Source of the DNA: Polymorphum gilvum SL003B-26A1
GTDB taxonomy: Bacteria > Pseudomonadota > Alphaproteobacteria > Rhizobiales > Stappiaceae
NCBI RefSeq assembly: GCF_000192745.1
Contig: NC_015259.1
Location: forward strand, 3,797,001-3,861,000
Direction: 5' to 3'
DNA: 64,000 bases
Shown here: positions 27,758-36,317 of the stretch, one piece after another
Numbering within the stretch: the first letter of the stretch is position 1
How the letters are laid out: every line of letters begins with the position of its first letter
Notes under the pieces: generated by a model
What the model was told of the DNA's origin: nothing
Database searches by the model: none
The model's input: only the letters and a program-made list of their open reading frames with translations
Position numbers and translations under genes: made by a program

Positions 27758-28057
27758 TCAGACCGGCGCGAGGCGCGCCTCCTTGCCGAACTCGGGATGG
27801 GTGGTCGGGCCGGCGGCGCGAATCGCCTCGCGCAGGCGCTCGGGCACGATGCGCTCGCCGTCGCGGCGCACCTCGACCTCGTAGGGCTCGACGACGACCT
27901 GGTCGGCGACCGAGCGGGCGGCCAGCGCCATGGCCTCGGCGACCGCCTCCTTCGTGCCCAGGACGCGAGCGAGGTCGAGCCGTTCGACCCAGGCGCCGTC
28001 CTCGGCCTGCCAGACGACTTCACCGTCGATCAGTCGGTTGGCGGTGACGACTTTCAT
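27758..28057 (-). CDS. DUF2849 family protein
   Basis: A 99-residue protein, MKVVTANRLIDGEVVWQAED at the start and HPEFGKEARLAPV at the end, matching the small DUF2849 family found between cysG and cysI in many Hyphomicrobiales. No catalytic motif is visible. It begins 11 bp after cysG ends, with GAGGAGAG upstream. Its function is unknown, but its constant position suggests a helper role in sulfite reduction. Confidence 0.85.
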   Translation of the reverse strand: MKVVTANRLIDGEVVWQAEDGAWVERLDLARVLGTKEAVAEAMALAARSVADQVVVEPYEVEVRRDGERIVPERLREAIRAAGPTTHPEFGKEARLAPV

Positions 28058-28067
28058 GGCCCTCTCC

Positions 28068-29513
28068 TCAGGCTGCCACGGATTGACGGATGGGGCGCAC
28101 GGCGATCGGTGCGGCGCCCTGCAGGGACGCATGGGCGACGGCGTCGCCGACGACGATGAGCACCGGACCCGTGACGTCGGGGCGATCCGCGAGGGCGGCC
28201 AACGCGTCCAAGGTTCCCACGAACAGGCGCTCGTCCGGCCGGGCCGCGTTCTCGACCACGGCGACCGGGGTGGAGGCGGCAAGACCGGCCTCGACCAGGC
28301 GTCGCGACACCGCGCCGGCAACGGTGCGGCCCATGTAGACGGCAACGGTGGCGCCGGCGAGCGCCAGGCCGGCCCAGCCGGGCAGCGTGGCGCCGTCGGC
28401 GTCGTGGCCGGTCGCGAAGACCAGCGTGGAGGCGACGCCGCGCAGCGTGAGCGGGATACCGGCCGAGGCGGCGGCGGCCAGGGCGGCGGTGACGCCGGGC
28501 ACGACCTCGAAGCAGATGCCGGCCTTGCGCAGGGCGGCCATTTCCTCGCCGGCGCGGCCGAAGACAAGCGGATCGCCGGCCTTGAGGCGGACGACGCGAT
28601 GGCCGTCGCGCGCCAGAGCGACGAGCAGGGCGTCGATGTCGGCCTGGGCGACCGAATGGGCGCCCTTGCGCTTGCCGACGGCGATGCGGCGGGCGTCGCG
28701 CCGGCCCATGGCGACCACGGCCTGCGGCACCAGCGCATCGTGGACGATGACGTCGGCCTCCTGCAGCAGCCGCTGGGCACGCAGGGTGAGCAGGTCCTCG
28801 GCACCGGGACCGGCGCCGACCAGCCAGACGAAGCCGGTGCCGTCGACAGCGGAGTTCAGCAGCCGCTGCGCCTCGGCCCGGGCCAGATCCGCACGGCCGG
28901 CATGGAGGGTGTCGGCGACCGGGCCGGAAAAGAAGCGGGCCCAGAAGCGGCGGCGGGCGGCGGCGTCCGGGAGGAGCCGCGCCGCGGCGTCGCGGAAGCT
29001 CTCGGCGAGGCGGGCGAGATCGCCGGTCGAGCGCGGCAGCAGCGCCTCGATGCGCGCGCGGATGTGACGGGCGAGCACCGGGCCGGCACCGGTCGAGGTG
29101 ACGGCGACGGCGATCGGCGCCCGATTGACCAGCGCGCCTGTGTAGAAGTCGCACAGATCCGGCTTGTCGACCGCGTTGGCGGGAACGCCGAAGATGCGCG
29201 CGGCGTCGACGACAGCGCGGTCGAGCGCCTCGTCCTCGCGCGCGGAGAACACGAGGGCCGCGCCGGTCAGATGGGCCGGGCGGAACGCCTCGGCGACATG
29301 GACGGCGCCGGCCGCCTCGACTGCGGCCGCAAGCTCCGCGTCGATGTGCGGGGCGACGACCTCGACGACGGCATTGGTCTCGGCCAAGAGGCGGACCTTG
29401 GCGGCCGCCTCGCCGCCGCCGCCGACGACCACGACGCGCCGGCCCGCGACCTTGTGGAAGGCGGGAAAGACGTCGAGCCGGGCGGATCGGCTGGCGGGGA
29501 CACGGGCGGGCAT
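28068..29513 (-). CDS. cysG: Siroheme synthase (trifunctional)
   Basis: A 481-residue fusion. The N-terminal dehydrogenase/ferrochelatase part (about 1-210) has the NAD motif VVVGGGGEAAAK and the family stretch NAVDKPDLCDFYTGALVNR. The C-terminal uroporphyrinogen-III methyltransferase (about 220-470) has LVGAGPGAEDLLTLRA, RLKAGDPLVFGRAGEE and VVPGVTAA. It makes the siroheme needed by CysI. It is the first gene of the cluster cysG, DUF2849, cysI, cysH, DUF934. The start is the second in-frame ATG (29513, GGAG upstream). One at 29540 with AGGGGG close by is also possible. Confidence 0.9.
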   Translation of the reverse strand: MPARVPASRSARLDVFPAFHKVAGRRVVVVGGGGEAAAKVRLLAETNAVVEVVAPHIDAELAAAVEAAGAVHVAEAFRPAHLTGAALVFSAREDEALDRAVVDAARIFGVPANAVDKPDLCDFYTGALVNRAPIAVAVTSTGAGPVLARHIRARIEALLPRSTGDLARLAESFRDAAARLLPDAAARRRFWARFFSGPVADTLHAGRADLARAEAQRLLNSAVDGTGFVWLVGAGPGAEDLLTLRAQRLLQEADVIVHDALVPQAVVAMGRRDARRIAVGKRKGAHSVAQADIDALLVALARDGHRVVRLKAGDPLVFGRAGEEMAALRKAGICFEVVPGVTAALAAAASAGIPLTLRGVASTLVFATGHDADGATLPGWAGLALAGATVAVYMGRTVAGAVSRRLVEAGLAASTPVAVVENAARPDERLFVGTLDALAALADRPDVTGPVLIVVGDAVAHASLQGAAPIAVRPIRQSVAA

Positions 29514-29686
29514 GCGGCGGCACTCCGGGGGCGATGGCATCACCCCCTAGAGATAGCCGCGCCGGGCGCCGGGCGCCGGGCATCGTTTTTCAAAGTTGCC
29601 CGGAGCCGGAGAAAATGCTCCTGCCGCTTGCCAAGACCGCAGGATGTCGGCGGGACGGCGTCAGGCCTCCGCCGGCCGGGCGTCCC

Positions 29687-30853
29687 CTACTTCATCGCCT
29701 GCAGGATCGAGACGTAGTTGGCGACGGCGGCGCCACCCATGTTGAAGATGCCGCCGATCTCGGCGTCCTTCACCTGGATGCCGCCGGCCTCGCCGGTCAG
29801 CTGCATGGCGGTCAGGACGTGCATGGAGACGCCGGTGGCGCCGATCGGATGCCCCTTGGCCTTGAGGCCGCCGGACGGATTGACCGGTAGCCTGCCGTCC
29901 ATCTCGGTCCAGCCCTCGAGGATCGCGCGGGCGCCCTCGCCTTCCCTGGTCAGGCCCATCGCCTCGTATTCGATCAACTCGGCGATGGTGAAGCAGTCGT
30001 GGGTCTCGACGAAGGACAGGTCGTCGAGCGACAGACGTGCCGTGCCGAGCGCCTTGCCCCAGGCCTGCTGGCAGCCCTCGAACTTGAGGATGTCGCGCTT
30101 GGACATGGGCAGGAAATCCTGCACATGGGCGAGCGCGCGGAAGGCGACGGCCTTCCTCATGCCGAGCGCCGTGGCCGGATCGGTCAGCACCAGCGCGGCG
30201 GCGCCGTCGGAGACCAGCGAGCAGTCGGTGCGCTTGAGCGGGCCGGCGACGAAGGGATTCTTGTCGCTCTCGGCACGGCAGAACTCGTAACCGAGATCCT
30301 TGCGCATCTGGGCATAGGGGTTGTTGACGCCGTTCCTGTGGTTCTTGGCGGCGATCTTCGCCAGCGCGTCGGACTGGTCGCCGTGGCGCTGGAAATAGGC
30401 GTCGGCGATCTTGCCGAAGACGCCGGCGAAGCCGGCCGGGATATCACCCTCCTCCTTGAGATAGGAGGCGCGCAGCAGGTTGCGGCCGACCTCCGGCCCC
30501 GGCGTCGTGGTCATCTGCTCGACGCCGACGACGAGCACGAAGCGGGCCGCGCCCGTGGCAATCGCCCGCACGCCCTGGTGCACGGCGGCCGAGCCGGTGG
30601 CGCAGGCGTTCTCGACGCGCGTCGCCGGCGTGAAGCGCAGCGCCGGATCGGCCTGCAGCACCAGCGAGGCGGTGAAGTCCTGGGGCGAGAAGCCGGCATT
30701 GAAATGGCCGAGCAGGATCTCGTCGATGTCCGACGGCTCGAGGCCGGCGTCGCGGATGGCGTCGACGGCCGCCTTGACGATCAGGCTCTCGACGGTCTCT
30801 TCCGAATGCTTGCCGAAGGGCAGATGCGCCCAGCCCACCATCGCTGCTGTCAT
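29687..30853 (-). CDS. Thiolase, SCP-x-like acetyl-CoA acetyltransferase
   Basis: A 388-residue thiolase. The nucleophilic cysteine is in VENACATGSAA. The C-terminal His and Gly motif is NPSGGLKAKGHPIGATG, and ETHDCFTIAELIEYEAMGL is the version of the HDxF loop found in SCP-x-like thiolases. It lacks the second CxGxG cysteine of classical thiolases, which fits this group. No OB-fold (DUF35) partner is encoded next to it. The likely role is cleavage or exchange of a 3-oxoacyl-CoA. The start at 30853 is chosen because an upstream extension is low-complexity. Confidence 0.87.
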   Translation of the reverse strand: MTAAMVGWAHLPFGKHSEETVESLIVKAAVDAIRDAGLEPSDIDEILLGHFNAGFSPQDFTASLVLQADPALRFTPATRVENACATGSAAVHQGVRAIATGAARFVLVVGVEQMTTTPGPEVGRNLLRASYLKEEGDIPAGFAGVFGKIADAYFQRHGDQSDALAKIAAKNHRNGVNNPYAQMRKDLGYEFCRAESDKNPFVAGPLKRTDCSLVSDGAAALVLTDPATALGMRKAVAFRALAHVQDFLPMSKRDILKFEGCQQAWGKALGTARLSLDDLSFVETHDCFTIAELIEYEAMGLTREGEGARAILEGWTEMDGRLPVNPSGGLKAKGHPIGATGVSMHVLTAMQLTGEAGGIQVKDAEIGGIFNMGGAAVANYVSILQAMK

Positions 30854-30992
30854 GGCCTTGTCCTCGTCATGTGATCCGCCACCAGGGGCATCCGGACGGT
30901 GCCCTGAGCCCGTGCCCGGCACGGGGCGCGGATGCTCGCGGTTCCCGGCCGCGGATGGTTCCACCAACTGCGGCCGGGCGCAAGCCCCATGT

Positions 30993-31006
30993 TGACTTTA
31001 ACGTCA
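30993..31006. promoter_or_regulatory. Dyad in the thiolase promoter region
   Basis: TGAC-T-TTAA-C-GTCA is palindromic at 12 of 14 positions. It lies 140 bp upstream of the thiolase ATG in an A+T-rich patch. It could be the operator of a fatty- or amino-acid-degradation regulator, but no regulator gene is adjacent. Confidence 0.35.
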
Positions 31007-31262
31007 TCCTTCAGTTCAGCGTTCTTTTTCTTCAATATGTTATGACGCTGAACCTAGCCGAAAAGAGGAGTCTCCGGGACGCGCAGATCGCGCGCTTTGT
31101 TCCGACGCGACCGCCATTTCACACGCATGTCACAGAGGCCGGGCATAAGGTCCGCGTTCCCGCAAGCATTCATTTCAGAGCGTGTTTTCGGGGGGTTACC
31201 CCGACAGTCGGGCCGCTGCGGCGGTCCGACTTTTTTCTGGCGTACCCTCGCGGCGGTTTCCC

Positions 31263-31430
31263 CGCATCGCCGGGGAGCGAAAAACCGGTTCCCACTTTTT
31301 CGCGCGATGCGCTTTCCCCCCGCATCGCCGGGGAGCGAAAAACCGGTTCCCACTTTTTCGCGCGATGCGCTTTCCCCCCGCATCGCCGGGGAGCGAAAAA
31401 CCGGTTCCCACTTTTTCGCGCGATGCTCTA
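31263..31430. repeat. Palindromic 58-bp repeat, three tandem copies
   Basis: Units start at 31263, 31321 and 31379. The first two are complete and the third is cut after about 52 bp. Each unit has outer arms CGCATCG and CGATGCG and inner arms CGAAAAA and TTTTTCG around CCGGTTCCCAC, so it can fold into a long hairpin. The core resembles an intergenic palindrome common in Hyphomicrobiales. The rest of the 30854-31487 interval has only the dyad at 30993 and a short run of T at 31231. An open frame reads through the repeats but has no credible start there. Confidence 0.9.
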
Positions 31431-31487
31431 GAACACCCGGGCGCGGCCGGTGCGTTGGGCCGCGGTAAAGAAGCATCCGGGACCCCC

Positions 31488-32273
31488 ATGGCCGACAGAC
31501 TGCCGGTATCCGCCTTCATCATCGCCCGCGACGAGGCCGACCGGATCGCGGGCGCGATCGACAGCGTCGCCGGCTGGGTCGACGAGGTGATCGTTATCGA
31601 CAGCGGCTCGAGCGACGACACGGTCACAGTCGCCCGGTCCCGCGGCGCGCGCGCGGTCGAAAACGCCTGGCCCGGCTACGGGCCGCAGAAGCGCTTCGGC
31701 GAGGATCAGTGCCGCAACGACTGGCTGCTCAACCTCGATGCTGACGAGGCGGTGACGCCGGACCTCGAGGCGGAGATCCGCACCCTCTTCGCCACTGGCC
31801 GCCACACGGAGGCCGACTGCTGGCGGATCATGATCCGCGACGTCTATCCGCATGAGGCCGGCCCCGCGCCCTGGGCATACGGCTACCATCAGATACGGCT
31901 TTACGACCGGCGCAAGGGCCGCTTCTCGGCCTCAACCGTGCACGACACGGTGCGGCCGGACGCCGGTGCCAGAGTGGCTTCGCTGCAGGGCATCATCGCC
32001 CACCGGTCGATCCGCTCGCTCGCCTTCCAGGTCGGCAAGTACAACCGCTATTCCGACATGCAGGTCGCCGACATGCGGGCGCGCGGCCGAGGACTGCCGC
32101 GCTGGCGCCTGCTGACCGAGTTTCCCTTCGCGTTCCTGAAGGCCTATGTCGGCCGGCGCTACGCGCGCTACGGCTGGTGGGGGCTGATCCTCGCGGTCAA
32201 CTATGCCCATGCCCGCTTCCTGCGGGTGGCCAAGGCCTACGAGGCCCGCCTGGCCGAGCGCACGCGAAGGTAG
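31488..32273 (+). CDS. Family 2 glycosyltransferase, LPS-core (WaaE/KdtX) type
   Basis: A 261-residue GT-A enzyme acting at the inner face of the cytoplasmic membrane. The N-terminal strand VSAFIIARDEADRI, the nucleotide loop VIVIDSGSSDDTV and the metal-binding NLDADEAV are those of the WaaE-like lipopolysaccharide-core glucosyltransferases. Near the C-terminus an amphipathic or hydrophobic stretch (FAFLKAYVGRRYARYGWWGL) may touch the membrane. The true start is at 31488, just behind the repeat array. The sugar and acceptor are not determined. Confidence 0.85.
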   Translation: MADRLPVSAFIIARDEADRIAGAIDSVAGWVDEVIVIDSGSSDDTVTVARSRGARAVENAWPGYGPQKRFGEDQCRNDWLLNLDADEAVTPDLEAEIRTLFATGRHTEADCWRIMIRDVYPHEAGPAPWAYGYHQIRLYDRRKGRFSASTVHDTVRPDAGARVASLQGIIAHRSIRSLAFQVGKYNRYSDMQVADMRARGRGLPRWRLLTEFPFAFLKAYVGRRYARYGWWGLILAVNYAHARFLRVAKAYEARLAERTRR

Positions 32274-32330
32274 CCCTGAACGACCCGGAACGGGTGGTCA
32301 GAACAGGCGTTGCGGAGGCTGCGGCACGCC

Positions 32331-33527
32331 TCACGCCGGTATGGTGACCCGTTCGGCCGGAATCTCCTCCCGCCGGCGCACGCGGATCGGCTGGCGCAGG
32401 CCGGAGATGCGGTCGAACTGGGCGAGCCGCTTGATGGTGGTCAGTGTCAGTTGATGGCCGCGCGACAGCACGAGTTCGTGCGACCCCTCGGTGAGGATGT
32501 CGTCGACCAGGACGTCGCCGGAGTGGAGCGCCCGGATGTGGCAGGCGACGATCCGCTCCCTGTCTCTGGCCTCGGCGTCCTCGAGCAGGCATTCGCGCAC
32601 GAGGGTGAGCAGTGCGGGATCGTACTGGCGCCGGTTGATGTTCAGCGCCTCGAAGGCGGCCAGATCCACCCCCGTGTCGGGGCTGGCGTACCACAGGTCG
32701 ATCAAGATTTTCAGGATGCGCGAGTTGAGCGGGATGTCCGCGCCGACAGGACCGTCCGCCGGGAAGCCGGACCCGTCGTAACCCCGGCCCGAATAGTAGA
32801 GGACATCCGCCACCTTATCGAGCTGGGGAATGTTCTTCAGCAGATCCCGGCTCTGTTCCGGCGCGCGGGCGAGCAGTTCGCGCTGGGGATCCGTCAGGGT
32901 CTTCGCCGAGCGGTAGCGGGCGAGGATCTCTCGCGGCAGCAGCGCCTCGCCGAGCGGCGACAGCATCACCGCCATCTCAAGTTCCCAGGTCTTCTTCATG
33001 TCCATGGCCCGGGCGACCTTGAGGGCCTGGGTGCGCAGCACGGACGTCTTGCGGAACGCGTCCGCATGAAACAGCGACAGCATCTCGATCATCAGCTTCA
33101 CCGAGCCGGCCAGCGTCTTCTCGAGCAGGTTGCGTTCCTTGACGATGCGGCGGTGGTAGGCGACGGCCGAGCGCAAGGCCATCTCGGCCTCCTCGACGGC
33201 GACCGGCTTGCGCAGATGCAGGTAGACGTTGGCCGCGCTCAGGGCCTTCATGATCTCGTCCGACGAATGAGCATCGGACAGCAGGATACGGGCGGCGTTG
33301 GGCGCCGCTTCCTGGACAGCGCGCAGCAAGGCGCCACCGGGCATGTCCGGGATGTTGAAGCACGAGACGACCACGGCGGCCATTGGATTGAGCTTCAGCC
33401 AGGCCAGCGCGCCGGCGGCCGTGCGCTCGGTGCGGATGTGGTACTTCTTCCCGAGCAGGGTCTGGAACCCTGACAGGACCTTGACGTCGTCGTCGACGAC
33501 CAGGATCTGCGGCAAAGCCTCCTGCAT
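32331..33527 (-). CDS. Pseudo-response regulator with degenerate HD-GYP-like domain
   Basis: A 398-residue protein. The N-terminal receiver fold (about 5-120) keeps the acidic pocket D12-D14 and K107 (LRKP), but the phosphoacceptor position is Cys56 (VVVSCFNIPDM). The C-terminal part (about 150-320) follows the HD-GYP layout, but the HD-x-GK motif reads SPLGE, the HHE motif reads YYS, and GYP reads GFP within GRGYDGSGFPADG. Metal ligands are therefore missing and cyclic-di-GMP hydrolysis is not expected. It is probably a binding or scaffold protein. The ATG at 33527 has AGGGAG eight bases upstream. No kinase is adjacent. Confidence 0.75.
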   Translation of the reverse strand: MQEALPQILVVDDDVKVLSGFQTLLGKKYHIRTERTAAGALAWLKLNPMAAVVVSCFNIPDMPGGALLRAVQEAAPNAARILLSDAHSSDEIMKALSAANVYLHLRKPVAVEEAEMALRSAVAYHRRIVKERNLLEKTLAGSVKLMIEMLSLFHADAFRKTSVLRTQALKVARAMDMKKTWELEMAVMLSPLGEALLPREILARYRSAKTLTDPQRELLARAPEQSRDLLKNIPQLDKVADVLYYSGRGYDGSGFPADGPVGADIPLNSRILKILIDLWYASPDTGVDLAAFEALNINRRQYDPALLTLVRECLLEDAEARDRERIVACHIRALHSGDVLVDDILTEGSHELVLSRGHQLTLTTIKRLAQFDRISGLRQPIRVRRREEIPAERVTIPA

Positions 33528-33849
33528 GGCGACACTCCCTGACGGAAGACCGGCGGATGCCTGTCCCCCCTCCTCGACGGCTGCGTTCCGGATCAATCGA
33601 CGCGCCGTTCCATGACGTCAAGGAATCTAACAACCCAAAGTGCTAATAAAATATTTTCGGGCAGGATTTGCTATCGTTAAACTTATTCACCGCCAGACCC
33701 TCCCTGTAAAAATTGATTAGAATCTTGCCGTTTCGCTCTCCAGAACGCCCGTTCTGCCTCTGCGAGAACCGTGGCTCCACCCTATCGACACAGCCCGGCT
33801 TGGGGTATGCAGGCGCCTCGAGCGAAGGAGTCCCAACGAAGGAGACGTC
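33528..33849. other. Divergent intergenic region
   Basis: This 322-bp gap separates the pseudo-response regulator and flavoprotein genes. The middle (about 33630-33735) is clearly A+T-rich with TTAAACTTATTC and TTGATTAGAATC and probably holds promoters for both directions. I see no gene, hairpin or clear operator in it. Confidence 0.5.
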
Positions 33850-35097
33850 ATGTCCGCGGCGACGCCCGATGTCCTCATTGCCGGCGCCGGACCGGCCGGC
33901 CTGATCGCGGCCGACAGGTTGTCGGAACTCGGCCTCGCCGTCGAGATCCGCGACCGCATGCCGTCGCCGGCCCGCAAGTTCCTGCTGGCCGGGCGCGGCG
34001 GCCTCAACCTGACGCATTCCGAACCCCTCGACGTCTTTCTCGGCCGCTACCGCGAGGCGGCTCCGACGCTCGAGCCGGCGATCCGCGCCTTCGACCCCGA
34101 CGCGCTGCGGGCCTGGTGCGCCGGGCTCGGTCAGGAGACCTTCGTCGGCTCAAGCGGGCGGGTGTTTCCGGTCGCGATGAAGACGTCACCGCTCCTGCGC
34201 GCCCTGCTCGGGCGTCTCGCGTCGCGGGGCATCGTGCTGCACCCCCGGCAGACCTGGGCCGGCTTTGCCGACGACGGGCGCAGCCGGTTCCGCGCGGCGG
34301 ATGGCGCGGAGACGCTGGTTGCCGCCCGCGCGACGTTGCTCGCCTTCGGCGGCGCCAGTTGGCCCCGACTCGGGGCGACCGGCGACTGGGCGCCGGCGCT
34401 GCAGGCGCGGGGCGTCTGCGTGCGTCCGTTCGTGCCGTCGAACTGCGGCTTTGCGGTCGGCTGGAGCCGGGTGTTCCGAGAGCGGTTCGCCGGGACGCCG
34501 CTGAAGCGGCTGGCGGCCAGCCACGACGGAGAGCGCATCAGGGGCGAGGCCGTGGTGACGGAGGCGGGGATCGAGGGCGGCGCGGTCTATGCCTTGTCGG
34601 CGCCACTCAGGCGGACGCTTCAGGCCGAGGGCGAAGCCCGGCTGGTCCTCGACCTCAGGCCGGACCTGGCCCCGGAGGCGCTGACCGCGCGGCTCGCCAG
34701 ACCGCGGGGCAAGCAGTCGCTATCGACCTTCCTGCGCAAGGCGGCGGGGTTGAACCCGGTCGAGGTGGCGCTGCTGCGCGAAGCCGGACCGGTCCCGGAC
34801 GATCCTGCCGCACTCGCGGACCGGATCAAGGGCGTCACGCTGCGCCTCGTCGGCGCGGCGCCGATCGAGCGGGCGATCTCTTCGGCCGGCGGCGTCGCGC
34901 TCGACGAGATCGACGCGCAGTTCATGCTGAGGAAGCTGCCGGGCGTGTTCGTCGCCGGCGAGATGCTGGACTGGGAAGCGCCGACCGGCGGCTACCTCCT
35001 GCAGGCCTGTTTCGCCACGGGGCGGGCGGCCGCCGAGGGCATCGCCGGCTTTCTCGCGCACCGGAAACAAGGTTGGGCGGAAAGGGGCGCGCGATGA
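33850..35097 (+). CDS. Flavoprotein of the HI0933/BaiN-like family (PP_4765 type)
   Basis: A 415-residue FAD-binding protein. The dinucleotide motif is IAGAGPAGLIAADRL, followed by KFLLAGRGGLNLTHSEP, the hallmark of TIGR03862-type flavoproteins. The C-terminal FVAGEMLDWEAPTGGYLLQACFATG binds the flavin again. The family is widespread and mostly uncharacterised. Some relatives reduce alkenes or bile-acid derivatives, which does not establish a function here. Its stop overlaps the start of the UPF0178 gene by four bases (ATGA), so the two are co-translated. Confidence 0.85.
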   Translation: MSAATPDVLIAGAGPAGLIAADRLSELGLAVEIRDRMPSPARKFLLAGRGGLNLTHSEPLDVFLGRYREAAPTLEPAIRAFDPDALRAWCAGLGQETFVGSSGRVFPVAMKTSPLLRALLGRLASRGIVLHPRQTWAGFADDGRSRFRAADGAETLVAARATLLAFGGASWPRLGATGDWAPALQARGVCVRPFVPSNCGFAVGWSRVFRERFAGTPLKRLAASHDGERIRGEAVVTEAGIEGGAVYALSAPLRRTLQAEGEARLVLDLRPDLAPEALTARLARPRGKQSLSTFLRKAAGLNPVEVALLREAGPVPDDPAALADRIKGVTLRLVGAAPIERAISSAGGVALDEIDAQFMLRKLPGVFVAGEMLDWEAPTGGYLLQACFATGRAAAEGIAGFLAHRKQGWAERGAR

Positions 35098-35624
35098 CCG
35101 TGCTCTATGTCGACGCCGACGCCTGCCCGGTGAAGGACGAGGCCGTGCGCGTCGGCGAGCGGCACAAGGTGCCGATCCATTTCGTCAGCAACAGCTGGAT
35201 GCGGTTGCCGGAAAGCGAATTCGTCACGCGGGTGATCGTCTCCGACGGGCCGGACGCCGCCGACGACTGGATTGCAGAGCGGGTCGGCCGGGGCGACGTC
35301 GTGGTGACCGCCGACGTGCCGCTGGCCGCACGCTGCGTCAAGGCCGGGGCGCTTGTGGTCGGCCCGACCGGCAAGCCGTTCCGCGAGGACGGCATCGGCA
35401 TGGCTCTGGCCATGCGCGATCTGAAAACGCGGCTGCGCGAAGCCGGCGCGATCCGCGAGGGCGGCCCCGCCTTCACCCGTGCCGACCGATCGAAGTTCCT
35501 CGGCACGCTGGAGACGACGCTGCGCGCCGCCAGGCGCCAAGCCCCGCCGGCACCTGGGCCAAGCACGAACCCGGGCACGAACCCGGGCACGAACCCGGGC
35601 ACGGGAAAGCCCCCGGAGGGCTGA
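35094..35624 (+). CDS. UPF0178 (DUF188, YaiI/YqxD) protein
   Basis: A 176-residue protein starting MTVLYVDADACPVKDEAVRV, the signature of the family, with the acidic stretch VIVSDGPDAADDWI and VVTADVPLAARC of a PIN-like nuclease fold. The function is unknown. The C-terminal tail contains three copies of NPGT encoded by a 12-bp repeat (AACCCGGGCACG, about 35568-35603), and its stop codon lies inside the loop of a terminator hairpin. Confidence 0.88.
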   Translation: MTVLYVDADACPVKDEAVRVGERHKVPIHFVSNSWMRLPESEFVTRVIVSDGPDAADDWIAERVGRGDVVVTADVPLAARCVKAGALVVGPTGKPFREDGIGMALAMRDLKTRLREAGAIREGGPAFTRADRSKFLGTLETTLRAARRQAPPAPGPSTNPGTNPGTNPGTGKPPEG

Positions 35625-35641
35625 CCCGCCGGGGGCTTTCC
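35604..35641. terminator. Bidirectional terminator
   Basis: A 13-bp perfect stem (GGAAAGCCCCCGG and complement) with a 12-base loop that contains the UPF0178 stop codon. It lies between convergent genes and can serve both. Confidence 0.75.
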
Positions 35642-35664
35642 GAAACCGGCCACGGCGCCTGCCG

Positions 35665-36009
35665 TCAGCGGCAGAAGACATGGCGACCGGAATAAGACAC
35701 GAAGTAGCCGGTGCGCGGGTTGAACGACCGATAGCGCGACGAGCAGTAGCTGTACCATTCGGATGTCCAGGGCGCGGGACGGTAGTAGACCGGCCTAGGA
35801 GCCGGATAGGCCGGCGCCGGCGCATAGTAGCGCGGAGCGGTCAGGGCCGAGCCGATCAGCGCGCCGGCGACGAGCCCGCCGGCGACGGCGGCACCGGTCC
35901 CCCAGTGATGATGGCGGTGACCGGCCTGGGCATCGCCGGCGCCGGCGGAGATCAGCACGCCGGCGGTCAGAGCGGCAGCGGCGGCGGTCCTGGTGACTGT
36001 GTTCAACAT
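35665..36009 (-). CDS. BA14K-family exported protein
   Basis: A 114-residue secreted protein. The signal peptide ends near AGAGDAQA. A Gly/Ala-rich hydrophobic stretch (AAVAGGLVAGALIGSAL) could span the membrane, then a Pro/Tyr-rich linker, and finally the BA14K motif CSSRYRSFNPRTGYFVSYSG with terminal RHVFCR. The two cysteines probably form a disulfide. BA14K of Brucella is an immunoreactive, lectin-like protein. The role here is likely to be at the envelope. Confidence 0.85.
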   Translation of the reverse strand: MLNTVTRTAAAAALTAGVLISAGAGDAQAGHRHHHWGTGAAVAGGLVAGALIGSALTAPRYYAPAPAYPAPRPVYYRPAPWTSEWYSYCSSRYRSFNPRTGYFVSYSGRHVFCR

Positions 36010-36317
36010 CGCTTCGGTTCCTTCTCTGCAGGGTTTGCTTGCGCCCGGTTGCGGATGGACGGTCCGTCATTCCATGCAAGCACCCTAGGCGAACCGGCGC
36101 CCGGGCGATGTGACCGCCGTCACGCAATGGCCACTTTGGCCGGCACGACGCGGCGCGGAGGGCAACGCCGGAAACGACGCGAAAAAAGCGAAACTGTCAT
36201 TTGACATGAATCCTGATTCAGGTTTCATATGTTGGCAGTCCGGCCGCGCGCCAGCCACCCGGGAGCGCGGACGCGCCCCCTCGGCGCGATCGGCCGGCAG
36301 TCGGGAGGACGAAGTCA
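36010..36317 (+). promoter_or_regulatory. Divergent region with promoter and TetR-type operator before the Liv-type operon
   Basis: TTGACA at 36201-36206 and TTTCAT at 36223-36228 (16-bp spacer) form a promoter. Over it lies the inverted repeat at 36202-36225: arms TGACATGAAT and ATTCAGGTTT with four bases between. These arms match those before the TetR gene (46494-46517) at 17 of 20 positions. The remainder (36010-36200) holds the BA14K leader and no other recognisable element. Confidence 0.7.

Noticed and set aside
31263-31430. CRISPR array
   Set aside because: The 58-bp units are directly adjacent with no unique spacers, and there are no cas genes.
31182-31487. N-terminal extension of the glycosyltransferase through the repeats
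   Set aside because: The extension repeats the palindrome as protein and has no family similarity. The ATG at 31488 starts the conserved fold.
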